Part shown: positions 26,758 through 35,194 of the stretch, piece by piece
Numbering within the stretch: the stretch's first letter is position 1
Layout of the letters: each line of letters opens with the position of its first letter
Source: Arcobacter suis CECT 7833
GTDB lineage: Bacteria > Campylobacterota > Campylobacteria > Campylobacterales > Arcobacteraceae
DNA: 64,000 bases
Assembly (NCBI RefSeq): GCF_003544815.1
Contig: NZ_CP032100.1
Span: 2,418,001-2,482,000 of the forward strand
Direction of reading: 5' to 3'
Program-made: the position numbers and the translations under genes
The notes under the pieces: generated by a model
What the model was told of the DNA's origin: nothing
What the model saw: the letters and a program-made list of their open reading frames with translations, nothing else
The model's database searches: none

Positions 26758-28021
26758 ATAAACTGAACTCATTTTGTAATTTTTCTAAAATTTCTAAAGA
26801 TATATCTAGTTTTGCACCTTTAAATTCATACGAATTATTTTTTAAAATCAATTCTATATTATTATTAACACTTCCAAAACTATTTTCTTCATTTAAAATA
26901 TTTAAACAAACTCCATCAAGATTTTTGTTTTCTAACATTCTTGTAGCACTATTTAGAGCTGTTGTTTCATCCATTTCAGCTTTAAAACCAATGGTTACAA
27001 TTCCATCTTTTTCTAAAGATTTTAAAATATCCATATTTTGTTTTAACTCTAAAGTCCAAAAAGTTCCAATTAGCTCTTTTTTTAATTTTCCATCTTGGGG
27101 AAAGGCTGGAACATAATCACTAACGGCAGCCACCATAAATAAAAATGGTTTTTTCATAATCAATGTGGGAGTTGAGTTATTCATTAAAGTAGGTTTTGTA
27201 AGAATTCCTTTTTTAGCAACTCTAATTGAATCAACTAAATATTCATACATTTCATCTGAACTTTCTACTTTTATAATATGAATATCTTTTGGTAAGTTTT
27301 CATAACCTCTTGTACTTACTAAACAAACATCAGCACCTTTATAATATAAAGCCTTTGCTAAACTTGAAGCCATTTTTCCAGAAGAAAAGTTTGAAAGATA
27401 CCTAACCTCATCAATTTTTTCTATTGTTCCACCACCGCTTAAAACTACTTTTCTATTTATCCAATAATTATCTTTTAATAACTCTTTACAAGTTGCATCA
27501 AAAATATCTATTGGTTCTGCCATTGCTCCATCACCAACATCTTTACAAACTAACTCTTTTGTTTGTGAAGAGATAAGCTCATAATTACAAAGTTTTAGCA
27601 TTTTAAGACTTGCTTGTGTTATAGGATTTTTTAGCATATTTGTATTTGCAGCAGGGGCTATTAATTTCATCCGTGGATATGCAAGTGCTGTTTGTAAAAG
27701 CAAATTATTTCCTAAACCATTTGCAAGAGCATTTATAGTATTTGCACTTGCTGGCGCAATTACAAAAATATCTGACCATTTTCCAATATCTATATGATTA
27801 TAATCTTGACTTTTATCCCAATTTTCACTTGATTCATCTAAAACTTTGTTTTGAGAAATTGCTTCAAAAGTAATTGGATTTATAAACTTTTTTGCACTAT
27901 CGGTCATAATAACTCGAACTTGTGCACCTGCTTTTATATAAAGTCTAATTAGATCTAGAGCCTTGTAAATAGCAATTGAACCAGTAACACCAACTAATAT
28001 CTTTTTATTTTTTAATAACAT
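26750..28021 (-). CDS. coaBC: Bifunctional phosphopantothenoylcysteine decarboxylase / phosphopantothenate-cysteine ligase
   Basis: A 423-residue coenzyme A biosynthesis enzyme. The N-terminal flavin-dependent CoaC half has VGVTGSIAIYKALDLIR, the catalytic His region DYNHIDIGKWSD and APAANTNML. The C-terminal CoaB half starts near residue 190 with VVLSGGGTIEKIDEVRYLSNFSSGKM and includes VAAVSDYVPAF and TIGFKAEMD. It makes 4'-phosphopantetheine, the same prosthetic group used by the acyl carrier proteins of the glycan island. Confidence 0.95.
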   Translation of the reverse strand: MLLKNKKILVGVTGSIAIYKALDLIRLYIKAGAQVRVIMTDSAKKFINPITFEAISQNKVLDESSENWDKSQDYNHIDIGKWSDIFVIAPASANTINALANGLGNNLLLQTALAYPRMKLIAPAANTNMLKNPITQASLKMLKLCNYELISSQTKELVCKDVGDGAMAEPIDIFDATCKELLKDNYWINRKVVLSGGGTIEKIDEVRYLSNFSSGKMASSLAKALYYKGADVCLVSTRGYENLPKDIHIIKVESSDEMYEYLVDSIRVAKKGILTKPTLMNNSTPTLIMKKPFLFMVAAVSDYVPAFPQDGKLKKELIGTFWTLELKQNMDILKSLEKDGIVTIGFKAEMDETTALNSATRMLENKNLDGVCLNILNEENSFGSVNNNIELILKNNSYEFKGAKLDISLEILEKLQNEFSLYE

Positions 28022-28027
28022 AAAGTT

Positions 28028-29326
28028 CTACTTTTTTTTACTTGAAAAGTGTTTGTAAAAGTAACCATCAATAGTTTTTGATTTTGCACGAGTAAGATAC
28101 AATTCACCTTTTTTTACATCACCAGTTACAGTTGAACCAGCTCCAATTAAAACATCATCTTCAATATTTACAGGGGCAACAAACTGTGTGTCACTTCCAA
28201 CAAAAACATTTTTTCCAATTATTGTTTGATGTTTATTTACACCATCGTAATTACAAGTAATTGTTCCACAACCGATATTTGTTCCTTCATCTATAGAACA
28301 ATCACCAAGATATGATAAATGACCAGCTTTTACGCCATTTAAAATAGCTTTTTTCGTTTCTACAAAGTTTCCAATATGAGTTTTATTTAATTCACTAAGC
28401 GGTCGAATTCTTGCCATTGGTCCAACATCACTATCTCTTACAATTGAGTCTTCAACAACAGAATTTGTCTTAATATGAGAATTTATAATTTTTGAATTTC
28501 CAAGAAGTGAAACACCATTTTCAATGATACTTTCACCCTCGATTTGCACACCCTCTTCTATATAAATAGTATCAGGCAGTCTCATAATAACACCCTCTTT
28601 TAAAAACTCTTTTTTAATTCTATTTTGATGAATTACCTCAGCATCTGCTAGTTCAACTTTTGAGTTTACACCTTTGAAATTTTCTTCATTTACAACTAAT
28701 GGTTTTAAAACTTTTCCTTGAGAGATTGCCATTTCCACTAAATCAGTTATGTAATACTCTTTTTGAGCATTGTTGTTATTTAGTTTTGGCAAATTTTCAA
28801 GTAAAAATTTTGTTTCAAATTGATAAATTCCTGCATTTGCAGTTGTAATTTTTAGTTCTTGCTCATTTGCATCTTTTTGTTCAACTATTTTTTTAACATT
28901 TCCATTTTCAATAATAACTCTTCCATATCCATCAGCGCTGTTTAGTTCCAAAACAGACATTACAATAGTTGCAGATATTTCAAACTTTTCTAACTCATTT
29001 GATTGAATTAAAGGCATGTCTCCATTTAAAACTAAAACTTTTTCATATTTTGGAATGATTCCCATTACTGCACCACCAGTTCCTGGAAAATTAATATGGT
29101 CTTGAATTACAAAATTGATATTTGAAAAATATTTTTCCATTTCAGCTTGAACTCTTTGCGCTTGGTGGAATAAAACAACTGTTATATCATCGCTTAATTT
29201 TGAAGCCTCTTTTATTGAATAATATAACATTGGTTTTCCAGAAATCTTATGTAATACCTTTGGAGTATCTGATTTCATTCGTGTTCCTGCACCTGCTGCT
29301 AAAACTATAATTGATTTATTAAACAT
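28028..29326 (-). CDS. glmU: Bifunctional GlmU (GlcN-1-P acetyltransferase / GlcNAc-1-P uridylyltransferase)
   Basis: A 432-residue enzyme that makes UDP-GlcNAc. The N-terminal uridylyltransferase has [25 protein letters not shown] and LNGDMPLI. The C-terminal left-handed beta-helix (about residue 245 onward) has hexapeptide turns and [23 protein letters not shown]-GlcNAc is the starting point of the pseudaminic-acid pathway encoded later in this window, though the two loci are not linked in an operon. Confidence 0.96.
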   Translation of the reverse strand: MFNKSIIVLAAGAGTRMKSDTPKVLHKISGKPMLYYSIKEASKLSDDITVVLFHQAQRVQAEMEKYFSNINFVIQDHINFPGTGGAVMGIIPKYEKVLVLNGDMPLIQSNELEKFEISATIVMSVLELNSADGYGRVIIENGNVKKIVEQKDANEQELKITTANAGIYQFETKFLLENLPKLNNNNAQKEYYITDLVEMAISQGKVLKPLVVNEENFKGVNSKVELADAEVIHQNRIKKEFLKEGVIMRLPDTIYIEEGVQIEGESIIENGVSLLGNSKIINSHIKTNSVVEDSIVRDSDVGPMARIRPLSELNKTHIGNFVETKKAILNGVKAGHLSYLGDCSIDEGTNIGCGTITCNYDGVNKHQTIIGKNVFVGSDTQFVAPVNIEDDVLIGAGSTVTGDVKKGELYLTRAKSKTIDGYFYKHFSSKKK

Positions 29327-29339
29327 CTTTTCCCTTCAT

Positions 29340-31274
29340 TTATTGTAAAACCTCATTTATCTCTTTTTTAAGGTTCAATACAACCTCTTCGACTGTAAGT
29401 CGCATTTTATCATCACTAATATTACTTGAAAGTAATTTCTCTAATTTTTTTTCTCTATCTTTAAAAAATTGTGCGACTTTTCTATTTTTTGGGTTTCGAT
29501 TATACATTAAAACTCCAGATGCTATAAGAGCAATTACAAGTCTTGTATGTCCGAAAATAGTAGCATAATTTAGTAAGGTAAAACCAGAATTATCAGGTAA
29601 ATTCATATCTGCACCAGCTGCTATTAGCCATCTTGCAATTTTATAGTTTCCATGCCATTGAGTATGATGAAGGGCAGTTCTTCCATGAATATCTTTTATA
29701 CTTAAATCTGCTTTTTTTGTTAAAAGTTTTTCTACAACCACCAAATCATTTGCAATTACGGCTTTATGCATTACAGTTCTGCCATCATTATCTTGAGCAT
29801 CAATATTTACTCTGTATTTTAAAAAGTAGACTAATCTTTCAATAAAAATTTCTTTCTCTTTTTTATCTTTTATCTTTAAGCCTTCTTCCACCATATGCAT
29901 TAGTGGGGTATAACCTCTTTTATCTTTAATATTTAAATTTATTCCATAATTTATAATGGTTTTTAAAGTTTCAAAATCATTATATAAAACCATATCAAAC
30001 AAAATATTTGTTCCATCTAATCTTTGAATTTCAATATTTGGTCTATAAGTCAGAACTTTTTTTAATAAAACATCGTATTTTTCATCATATTTTATTTCAT
30101 TTGACAAAAAAGTATTTGGTTTTTTAAACCCTTTTATAATAGCTATTATTTCAATAATATCATCAACTACACTTTTTTCATCAAAGTCTCTAGCATCTAT
30201 ATTTGCCCCATGTGACACTAAAAAATCTATCATTTTATAATTTGAATAACCTTTTAATATCTCTTTATGAAGTATGTTTTTTTCAAATTCATCACAAATA
30301 TTTACATCTGCTCCACAATTTAATAAAAATTCTACATTTGTAAAATTTTTATTTTCAATTTCTCTTTGTAGAATTGTTTTACCATTTTCATCTATTTTAT
30401 CAATTTCAAGACCATGTTCTAAAAACAGAAAAGCTAAAGGCATATACTCTTTTTCTTCTGTTACAATTTTGTATTTCCCTTCAAGTTCTTTTGGTGGATT
30501 TTTTTGTAAATCAAAAACATATAAAATTTCATCAATTAGGTTTTTATGATAATTATCAATTATATTTAGGTTTATGCCTTTTTTAATTAAAAGCTCAATC
30601 AAAGGCAGATTTTTTGCTCCTTGCAAAATTGCATTAAAAAGTACATTTTGTCCATCTTTATCTAAAAAGTTTACATTTATTCCATGTAAAATCAATTCAT
30701 TTGCAAGGGAAATATCATCTTTTAAAACTGCACTAAAAAGAGCATTTTGATGGTTTTCATCTAAAATATTTAAGTTATTTGTATTATTTATAACATCCTT
30801 TAGAATATTAAGATTTCCACCTTCAACAGCATCAAATAAAACTGTTCTTCCAGTGCTATCTTTTAAATTAAAATCTGCATTATAATTCATTAAAATTTGA
30901 AAAATTTTATTATTTCCACTAAGTGCAACATCCTGAAAAATTGTTCTTCCTGAATTATTTTTATGATTTATATGAAATCCATTATCAAGTAAAAAACGAA
31001 CCATCATTCCATCACCTCTATCAACAGCTTCATTTAAAACTGTTTTTCGGTGATGATCTTCTAATGTTAAATTAGCGCCATTTCTTATCAATATTTTTAA
31101 AGCTTCTAGTTTTCTTGTTGCAGCAAGAGAAAAAAGAATTGTTTGTTCTTTTTCATCTCTTTTATTTATATTTACACCCTTATTTATATATCTTTGAACT
31201 TTATTTATATCTATGTCATCTGATAGTAATTCTTCAAAAAATAAATCTTCATTGATTTTAAAAAATCCAAACAC
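29340..31274 (-). CDS. Ankyrin-repeat protein
   Basis: A 644-residue protein made almost entirely of ankyrin repeats, about 15 or more by eye. Examples are GRTVLFDAVEGGNLNIL, NILHKEILKG, DGRTVMHKAVIANDLVVVEKLL and GRTALHHTQWHGNYKIARWLI. No signal peptide or membrane segment is visible, so it is probably cytosolic and acts by protein-protein contact. It lies 14 bp upstream of glmU and downstream of the SUV3-like helicase. Partner unknown. It is long for a bacterial ankyrin protein. Confidence 0.82.
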   Translation of the reverse strand: MFGFFKINEDLFFEELLSDDIDINKVQRYINKGVNINKRDEKEQTILFSLAATRKLEALKILIRNGANLTLEDHHRKTVLNEAVDRGDGMMVRFLLDNGFHINHKNNSGRTIFQDVALSGNNKIFQILMNYNADFNLKDSTGRTVLFDAVEGGNLNILKDVINNTNNLNILDENHQNALFSAVLKDDISLANELILHGINVNFLDKDGQNVLFNAILQGAKNLPLIELLIKKGINLNIIDNYHKNLIDEILYVFDLQKNPPKELEGKYKIVTEEKEYMPLAFLFLEHGLEIDKIDENGKTILQREIENKNFTNVEFLLNCGADVNICDEFEKNILHKEILKGYSNYKMIDFLVSHGANIDARDFDEKSVVDDIIEIIAIIKGFKKPNTFLSNEIKYDEKYDVLLKKVLTYRPNIEIQRLDGTNILFDMVLYNDFETLKTIINYGINLNIKDKRGYTPLMHMVEEGLKIKDKKEKEIFIERLVYFLKYRVNIDAQDNDGRTVMHKAVIANDLVVVEKLLTKKADLSIKDIHGRTALHHTQWHGNYKIARWLIAAGADMNLPDNSGFTLLNYATIFGHTRLVIALIASGVLMYNRNPKNRKVAQFFKDREKKLEKLLSSNISDDKMRLTVEEVVLNLKKEINEVLQ

Positions 31275-31336
31275 GATAATAAATCCTTGTACATTTTAGA
31301 GCTTTAGTTAAGTATATAATTTTAGCCAATTTTTTA

Positions 31337-32917
31337 TTAAATTGTTTTTCGTCTTCTTGGCTTATAATTTTTTTTGTGATCAGTTGATTCTTTAGAATCA
31401 TTTTCACGTCTTGGAAATGGTTTTGTAAATGGCTTTTTAGAACTATCTTCTTCTATTAAATTTCCTTTTAAAGATTTTTCAATAAACGAATTAAAAGAGT
31501 TTCTTAAAATATACGCCTTATCATGGTCAGGAAAAAGATCAGGAAGTTTATATGAAAGCCATAAATATAAAGATATTTTTTTAACTTCATCTTCTACCAA
31601 CAATAAATCTCTTTGAGTTATTGCTTTTTTAGGCAAAGTAATAGATGGTTTATAATGACAAACTTTTTTCTTAATAACACTTGCAATATAAGCTTCATAG
31701 GCTTGTAAAATAATATTTGATTTAGTGGTAATTGGAGCTTGTGCTAAAAGATATTTATCTTCAAGTTTTAAATTAAATCTAGTATCAACAATTTTTGCAG
31801 CTTCAAGCATAGATGAAATATTTGCAGCTATAAATGGTCCTGAAAAATACATATTATCAGCAAAAAACTTTAATACTTTTGTTAAAGAATTTGTTTTTAT
31901 ATGAGCTGCTAGGGCTTCAAGTTGATTATTATTTATTTTTACTTTAAACGGTGGTTTTATTGTTTTTATTGGACTTTCAAATTCAAGTCTTACATGGTCT
32001 AAAACATCTCTTCTAGTTGCACCCAAATATCCAGCTTCAAAATGTCCATATCGACCAGCACGACCAGCTATTTGAACTATTTCATTAACTGTTATTTTTC
32101 TTTTGCTAACACCATCAAATTTTGTATCAGTTGTAAATAAAATTGTTTTAATAGGAAGATTTAATCCCATAGCAATGGCATCGGTTGCAATTAAAATCTG
32201 ACTTTTTTTCTCTCTAAATCTTTGGGCTTCATCACGCCTAACCTCTGGTGAGAGGTTTCCATAAATCACTGAAACAGTATATTTTTTTTGAAGTTTTTGT
32301 TTTAGTTGTAAAACATCTCTTCTTGAAAATGCGATTAAAGCTGTTCCATCTTCAAGTTTTTCTAAAGGTGTCCATTTTGGTAAAACTTTTAACTCATTTT
32401 TTCTTTGATGTTTTACTATTTCTAAATCTTCATCAAGATAAGTTGCAATTCTTTTAACAGCATCAAGAGCATTTACGCTTCCTGTCATAATGATTTTTTT
32501 AGCAGGACATCCAATAATTGCATTTACCCAAGCCCAACCTCGATCACTATCATCAAGCATTTGAACTTCATCAATAACAGCCACATCAACATCTAAATCA
32601 AAATCTATCATTTCAATAGTTGAGCAAACATGTGCTGCATCTTCATTTAACATCTGTTCTTCACCAGTTATTAGTGAAGCTTGAATATTTGAAGCTTTTA
32701 AATCTTCATAACCTTCAAGTGCCAAAAGCCGTAAAGGTGCTAAATAAAGTCCAGAATTCGCCTCTTTTAGTTTTTGCATAGCATTGTATGTTTTACCTGA
32801 ATTTGTAGGTCCTACATAAAATTCTAATTTTCTGTTTAGACTTCTTGCCAATGGATATAAGGTTTTTAAATCACAATTTAATAGTGATTGTAGTTGTTGT
32901 TGCCAATTTTCTTTCAT
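31337..32917 (-). CDS. SUV3-like DExH RNA helicase
   Basis: A 526-residue helicase closely patterned on mitochondrial SUV3/SUPV3L1. Motif I is VGPTNSGKTYNA, the CSTIEMIDF segment precedes motif II VIDEVQMLDDSDRGWAW, motif V is ATDAIAMGLNLPI and motif VI is QIAGRAGRYG. The C-terminal region keeps the SUV3-type helical stretch (KKISLYLWLSYKLPDLFPD), then a basic tail (KPRRRK). In mitochondria this helicase feeds RNA to a degrading exonuclease. A similar RNA-turnover role is inferred. It leads the long minus-strand gene run. Confidence 0.82.
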   Translation of the reverse strand: MKENWQQQLQSLLNCDLKTLYPLARSLNRKLEFYVGPTNSGKTYNAMQKLKEANSGLYLAPLRLLALEGYEDLKASNIQASLITGEEQMLNEDAAHVCSTIEMIDFDLDVDVAVIDEVQMLDDSDRGWAWVNAIIGCPAKKIIMTGSVNALDAVKRIATYLDEDLEIVKHQRKNELKVLPKWTPLEKLEDGTALIAFSRRDVLQLKQKLQKKYTVSVIYGNLSPEVRRDEAQRFREKKSQILIATDAIAMGLNLPIKTILFTTDTKFDGVSKRKITVNEIVQIAGRAGRYGHFEAGYLGATRRDVLDHVRLEFESPIKTIKPPFKVKINNNQLEALAAHIKTNSLTKVLKFFADNMYFSGPFIAANISSMLEAAKIVDTRFNLKLEDKYLLAQAPITTKSNIILQAYEAYIASVIKKKVCHYKPSITLPKKAITQRDLLLVEDEVKKISLYLWLSYKLPDLFPDHDKAYILRNSFNSFIEKSLKGNLIEEDSSKKPFTKPFPRRENDSKESTDHKKNYKPRRRKTI

Positions 32918-32981
32918 GGGGGTATTATAATCAATTCAATATAATTCCAGATTAAACAAAAAAAGGGTGGGAAACTAAATA

Positions 32982-34106
32982 ATGAATTGCGAATATTTTG
33001 GTAAATGTGGCTCTTGTGTTTTATATGATAAATCTTATGAAGAACAATTAAATTTCAAATTACAAAGAGAAAAAAATAGATTCTCAGACTTTACAACTAT
33101 GGATTTTGACATTATAAAAAGTGAAAAAGAAGCTTTTAGAAATAGAGCTGAATTTAGAATTTGGTGGGAAAAAGATGAAAATGGAAATGAGATTTTATCT
33201 TATGCTATGAATGATTTTGAGAAAAATATTTTAAAAATAGATTCATGCCAAATAGTAAGTTCTCAGATACAAGAAATCATGCCAAAACTTTTAAATCTAC
33301 TTATGGAAGATTTAATTCTTTCTTATAAACTATTTGCCGTTGAATTTTTAGGAAGCACAATAAATGATATGCTTGTAACTTTGATTTATCACAAAAAGTT
33401 AGATGAAGAGTGGAATGAATTAGCAAAACAGATTGAAAAAAAGCTAAATATCAAAGTTATGGGAAGAAGTAGAAAACAAAAAATCGCTCTTAGTTCCGAT
33501 TCTATAAATGAAACCCTAAGTATAAATAACCAAAATTTCAAATTTGCCTACCAAGAAGGTGGATTTACACAACCAAATACAAATGTAAATATCCAAATGA
33601 TTGAATGGGTTTTAAATAATATAAAGAATTCAACTGCCGATTTATGTGAGCTTTATTGTGGTGGTGGAAATTTTACAATTCCACTATCTACGAAATTTAA
33701 TAAAGTTTTAGCAACAGAAATTTCAAAAACCTCTATAAAATCAGCTTTAAAAAACTGTGAATTAAACAATGTAAATAAAATTCAGTTTATTAGAATGAGT
33801 GCTGAAGAGTTTGTACAAGGACTTCAAGAAGTACGAGAATTCAATAGACTAAAAGATGTAAATCTAAAAAATTATACCTTTGATACTATTTTTATGGATC
33901 CTCCAAGATCAGGTCTTGATGATACAACAAGGGCACTAGCCAAAGATTTTGAACAAATTATATATATTTCATGTAATCCTGAGACTTTACACAGAGATTT
34001 AAAAGAGCTTACAAGCACCCATGAAATCGTAAGATTTGCTTTGTTTGATCAATTCGCATATACGAATCATATTGAAAGTGGTGTAATTTTAAAAAAGATT
34101 ATATAA
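32982..34106 (+). CDS. trmA: tRNA (uracil-5-)-methyltransferase
   Basis: A 374-residue SAM-dependent RNA methyltransferase of the TrmA family, making m5U54 in tRNA. It shows the SAM motif LCELYCGGGNFTIPL, MDPPRSGLDD, and the catalytic YISCNPETLHRDL with its nucleophilic Cys; the general-base Glu is in HIESGVIL. The N terminus has three cysteines (CEYFGKCGSC), a common Campylobacterota variant. It is alone on the plus strand, divergent from the helicase. Confidence 0.9.
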   Translation: MNCEYFGKCGSCVLYDKSYEEQLNFKLQREKNRFSDFTTMDFDIIKSEKEAFRNRAEFRIWWEKDENGNEILSYAMNDFEKNILKIDSCQIVSSQIQEIMPKLLNLLMEDLILSYKLFAVEFLGSTINDMLVTLIYHKKLDEEWNELAKQIEKKLNIKVMGRSRKQKIALSSDSINETLSINNQNFKFAYQEGGFTQPNTNVNIQMIEWVLNNIKNSTADLCELYCGGGNFTIPLSTKFNKVLATEISKTSIKSALKNCELNNVNKIQFIRMSAEEFVQGLQEVREFNRLKDVNLKNYTFDTIFMDPPRSGLDDTTRALAKDFEQIIYISCNPETLHRDLKELTSTHEIVRFALFDQFAYTNHIESGVILKKII

Positions 34107-34145
34107 TTTAATCTAACTTTAAGAAATGGTATGCAATAATTTCAA

Positions 34146-34279
34146 TATAAAGATTAGGGGTCGATGGATTCCGAAGAGATGAAAGAAGTTTCCTCTCTAT
34201 GCTTGGGACTTTAAAAAGAAACAAGAAGGTCAGAGGCAGTGAGTCAAATCACAATGTGTCATAATTAAAAGGATTTATT
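34146..34279 (+). promoter_or_regulatory. Flagellin promoter and structured 5' leader
   Basis: A TATAAAG box at 34146-34152 would place the start near 34158, leaving a leader of about 120 nt. It can fold: CCGA (34171) with TTGG (34203), AGAGA (34175-34179) with TCTCT (34094+100=34194-34198), and GAAA (34181-34184) with TTTC (34189-34192) around a GAAG loop. A second hairpin is GTGA/TCAC (34239-34252). GGA trinucleotides occur near 34166 and in the Shine-Dalgarno AAAAGGA. CsrA binds GGA sites in the flaA leader of Campylobacter jejuni; the same control is inferred here. Confidence 0.5.
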
Positions 34280-35131
34280 ATGAGAATCAATACAAACGTT
34301 TCATCTTTAACAGCTCAAGAAGCTGCACAAAATACTTCTAAAACAATAACTGCTTCGTTAGAAAAGCTTTCTACTGGTTTTAGAATAAATAAAGCTTCTG
34401 ATGATGCTTCTGGTCTTGCAATTGCTGATAAATTAAGAACTCAAGCAACATCTATTAGTCAAGGTATATCAAATGGTAACTCAGCAGTTTCTTTACTACA
34501 AATTGCGGATAAATCTATGGGTGAACAATCAAATATTCTTGATACAGTTAAAGCTAAACTAATTCAAGCTAATACTGCAACTACATCAGCAGATGGTAGA
34601 GAGTCTATTAGAAAAGACATTGATAAACTTTTAACGCAGTTAGATAATATTGCTGGGCAAACTAACTATAATGGAACTTATCTTTTACAATCTGCTGCTG
34701 GAAGTGCAGGAAATGCTGCATCTACAGCTTTGGTATTTCAAGTAGGAGAAAAATCTGCTGATACTATAACAAATGAAGCTGTTCGATCAAATACAACAGG
34801 TTTAGGTCTAACTACTTTAAGTGGTTTAGCTGCAAGTGGATTGACTGCATCAGTAGCTGGAACTCAACAAACAACGGTTGATGCTGCAATTACAACGCTA
34901 AATGGTTATAGAGGAAATATAGGTTCTACTCAAAACCAAGTTGAATCAGCTGTTAGAAACTTAATGACGCAAGCAACAAATGTTAAAGCTGCTGAATCAA
35001 TTATTAGAGATGTTGATTATGCACAAGAATCTGCAAATTTCAATAAACAAAATATCATTTCTCAAGCTGGTTCTTATGCTATCAGCCAAGCAAATGCTGT
35101 TCAACAAAATGTATTAAGACTTCTTCAATAG
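34280..35131 (+). CDS. fla: Flagellin
   Basis: A 283-residue flagellin. It keeps the D0/D1 coiled segments at both ends (MRINTNVSSLTAQEAAQNTS; SASDDASGLAIADKLR-type KASDDASGLAIADKLR; C-terminal SQANAVQQNVLRLLQ) and only a short Ser/Thr/Ala-rich middle (about residues 140-215). It lacks the large outer D2/D3 domains of enteric flagellins. The Ser/Thr-rich middle is the likely place for O-linked nonulosonic acid. It is followed by a strong terminator and faces a convergent Maf gene, the expected flagellin glycosylation partner. Confidence 0.96.
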   Translation: MRINTNVSSLTAQEAAQNTSKTITASLEKLSTGFRINKASDDASGLAIADKLRTQATSISQGISNGNSAVSLLQIADKSMGEQSNILDTVKAKLIQANTATTSADGRESIRKDIDKLLTQLDNIAGQTNYNGTYLLQSAAGSAGNAASTALVFQVGEKSADTITNEAVRSNTTGLGLTTLSGLAASGLTASVAGTQQTTVDAAITTLNGYRGNIGSTQNQVESAVRNLMTQATNVKAAESIIRDVDYAQESANFNKQNIISQAGSYAISQANAVQQNVLRLLQ

Positions 35132-35160
35132 CCTTAATTATTAACTTGAATTCTATTTTA

Positions 35161-35194
35161 AGAAAAGGAAGATTGAAAACAATCTTCCTTTCTT
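35161..35194 (+). terminator. Flagellin terminator
   Basis: GGAAGATTG (35167-35175), AAAA loop, CAATCTTCC (35180-35188), extended by A/T pairs on both sides and followed by TTTCTTATTT. It is a classic strong hairpin that also reaches the stop codon of the convergent maf gene. Confidence 0.88.

Noticed and set aside
26925-27116. Plus-strand ORF inside coaBC
   Set aside because: Fully antisense to a well-supported enzyme; no start signals or domain content.
34100-34160. Sigma-54 or sigma-28 promoter for flagellin
   Set aside because: No GG-N10-GC element with the right spacing and no good CGATAA-type box at the correct distance; a TATAAAG vegetative-type -10 fits better.
34158-34279. Known riboswitch or tmRNA-like RNA upstream of flagellin
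   Set aside because: The start GGGGTCGATGGATTC vaguely recalls tmRNA, but the tRNA-like ends and tag reading frame are missing; c-di-GMP and other riboswitch core motifs were not found. Treated as a leader only.
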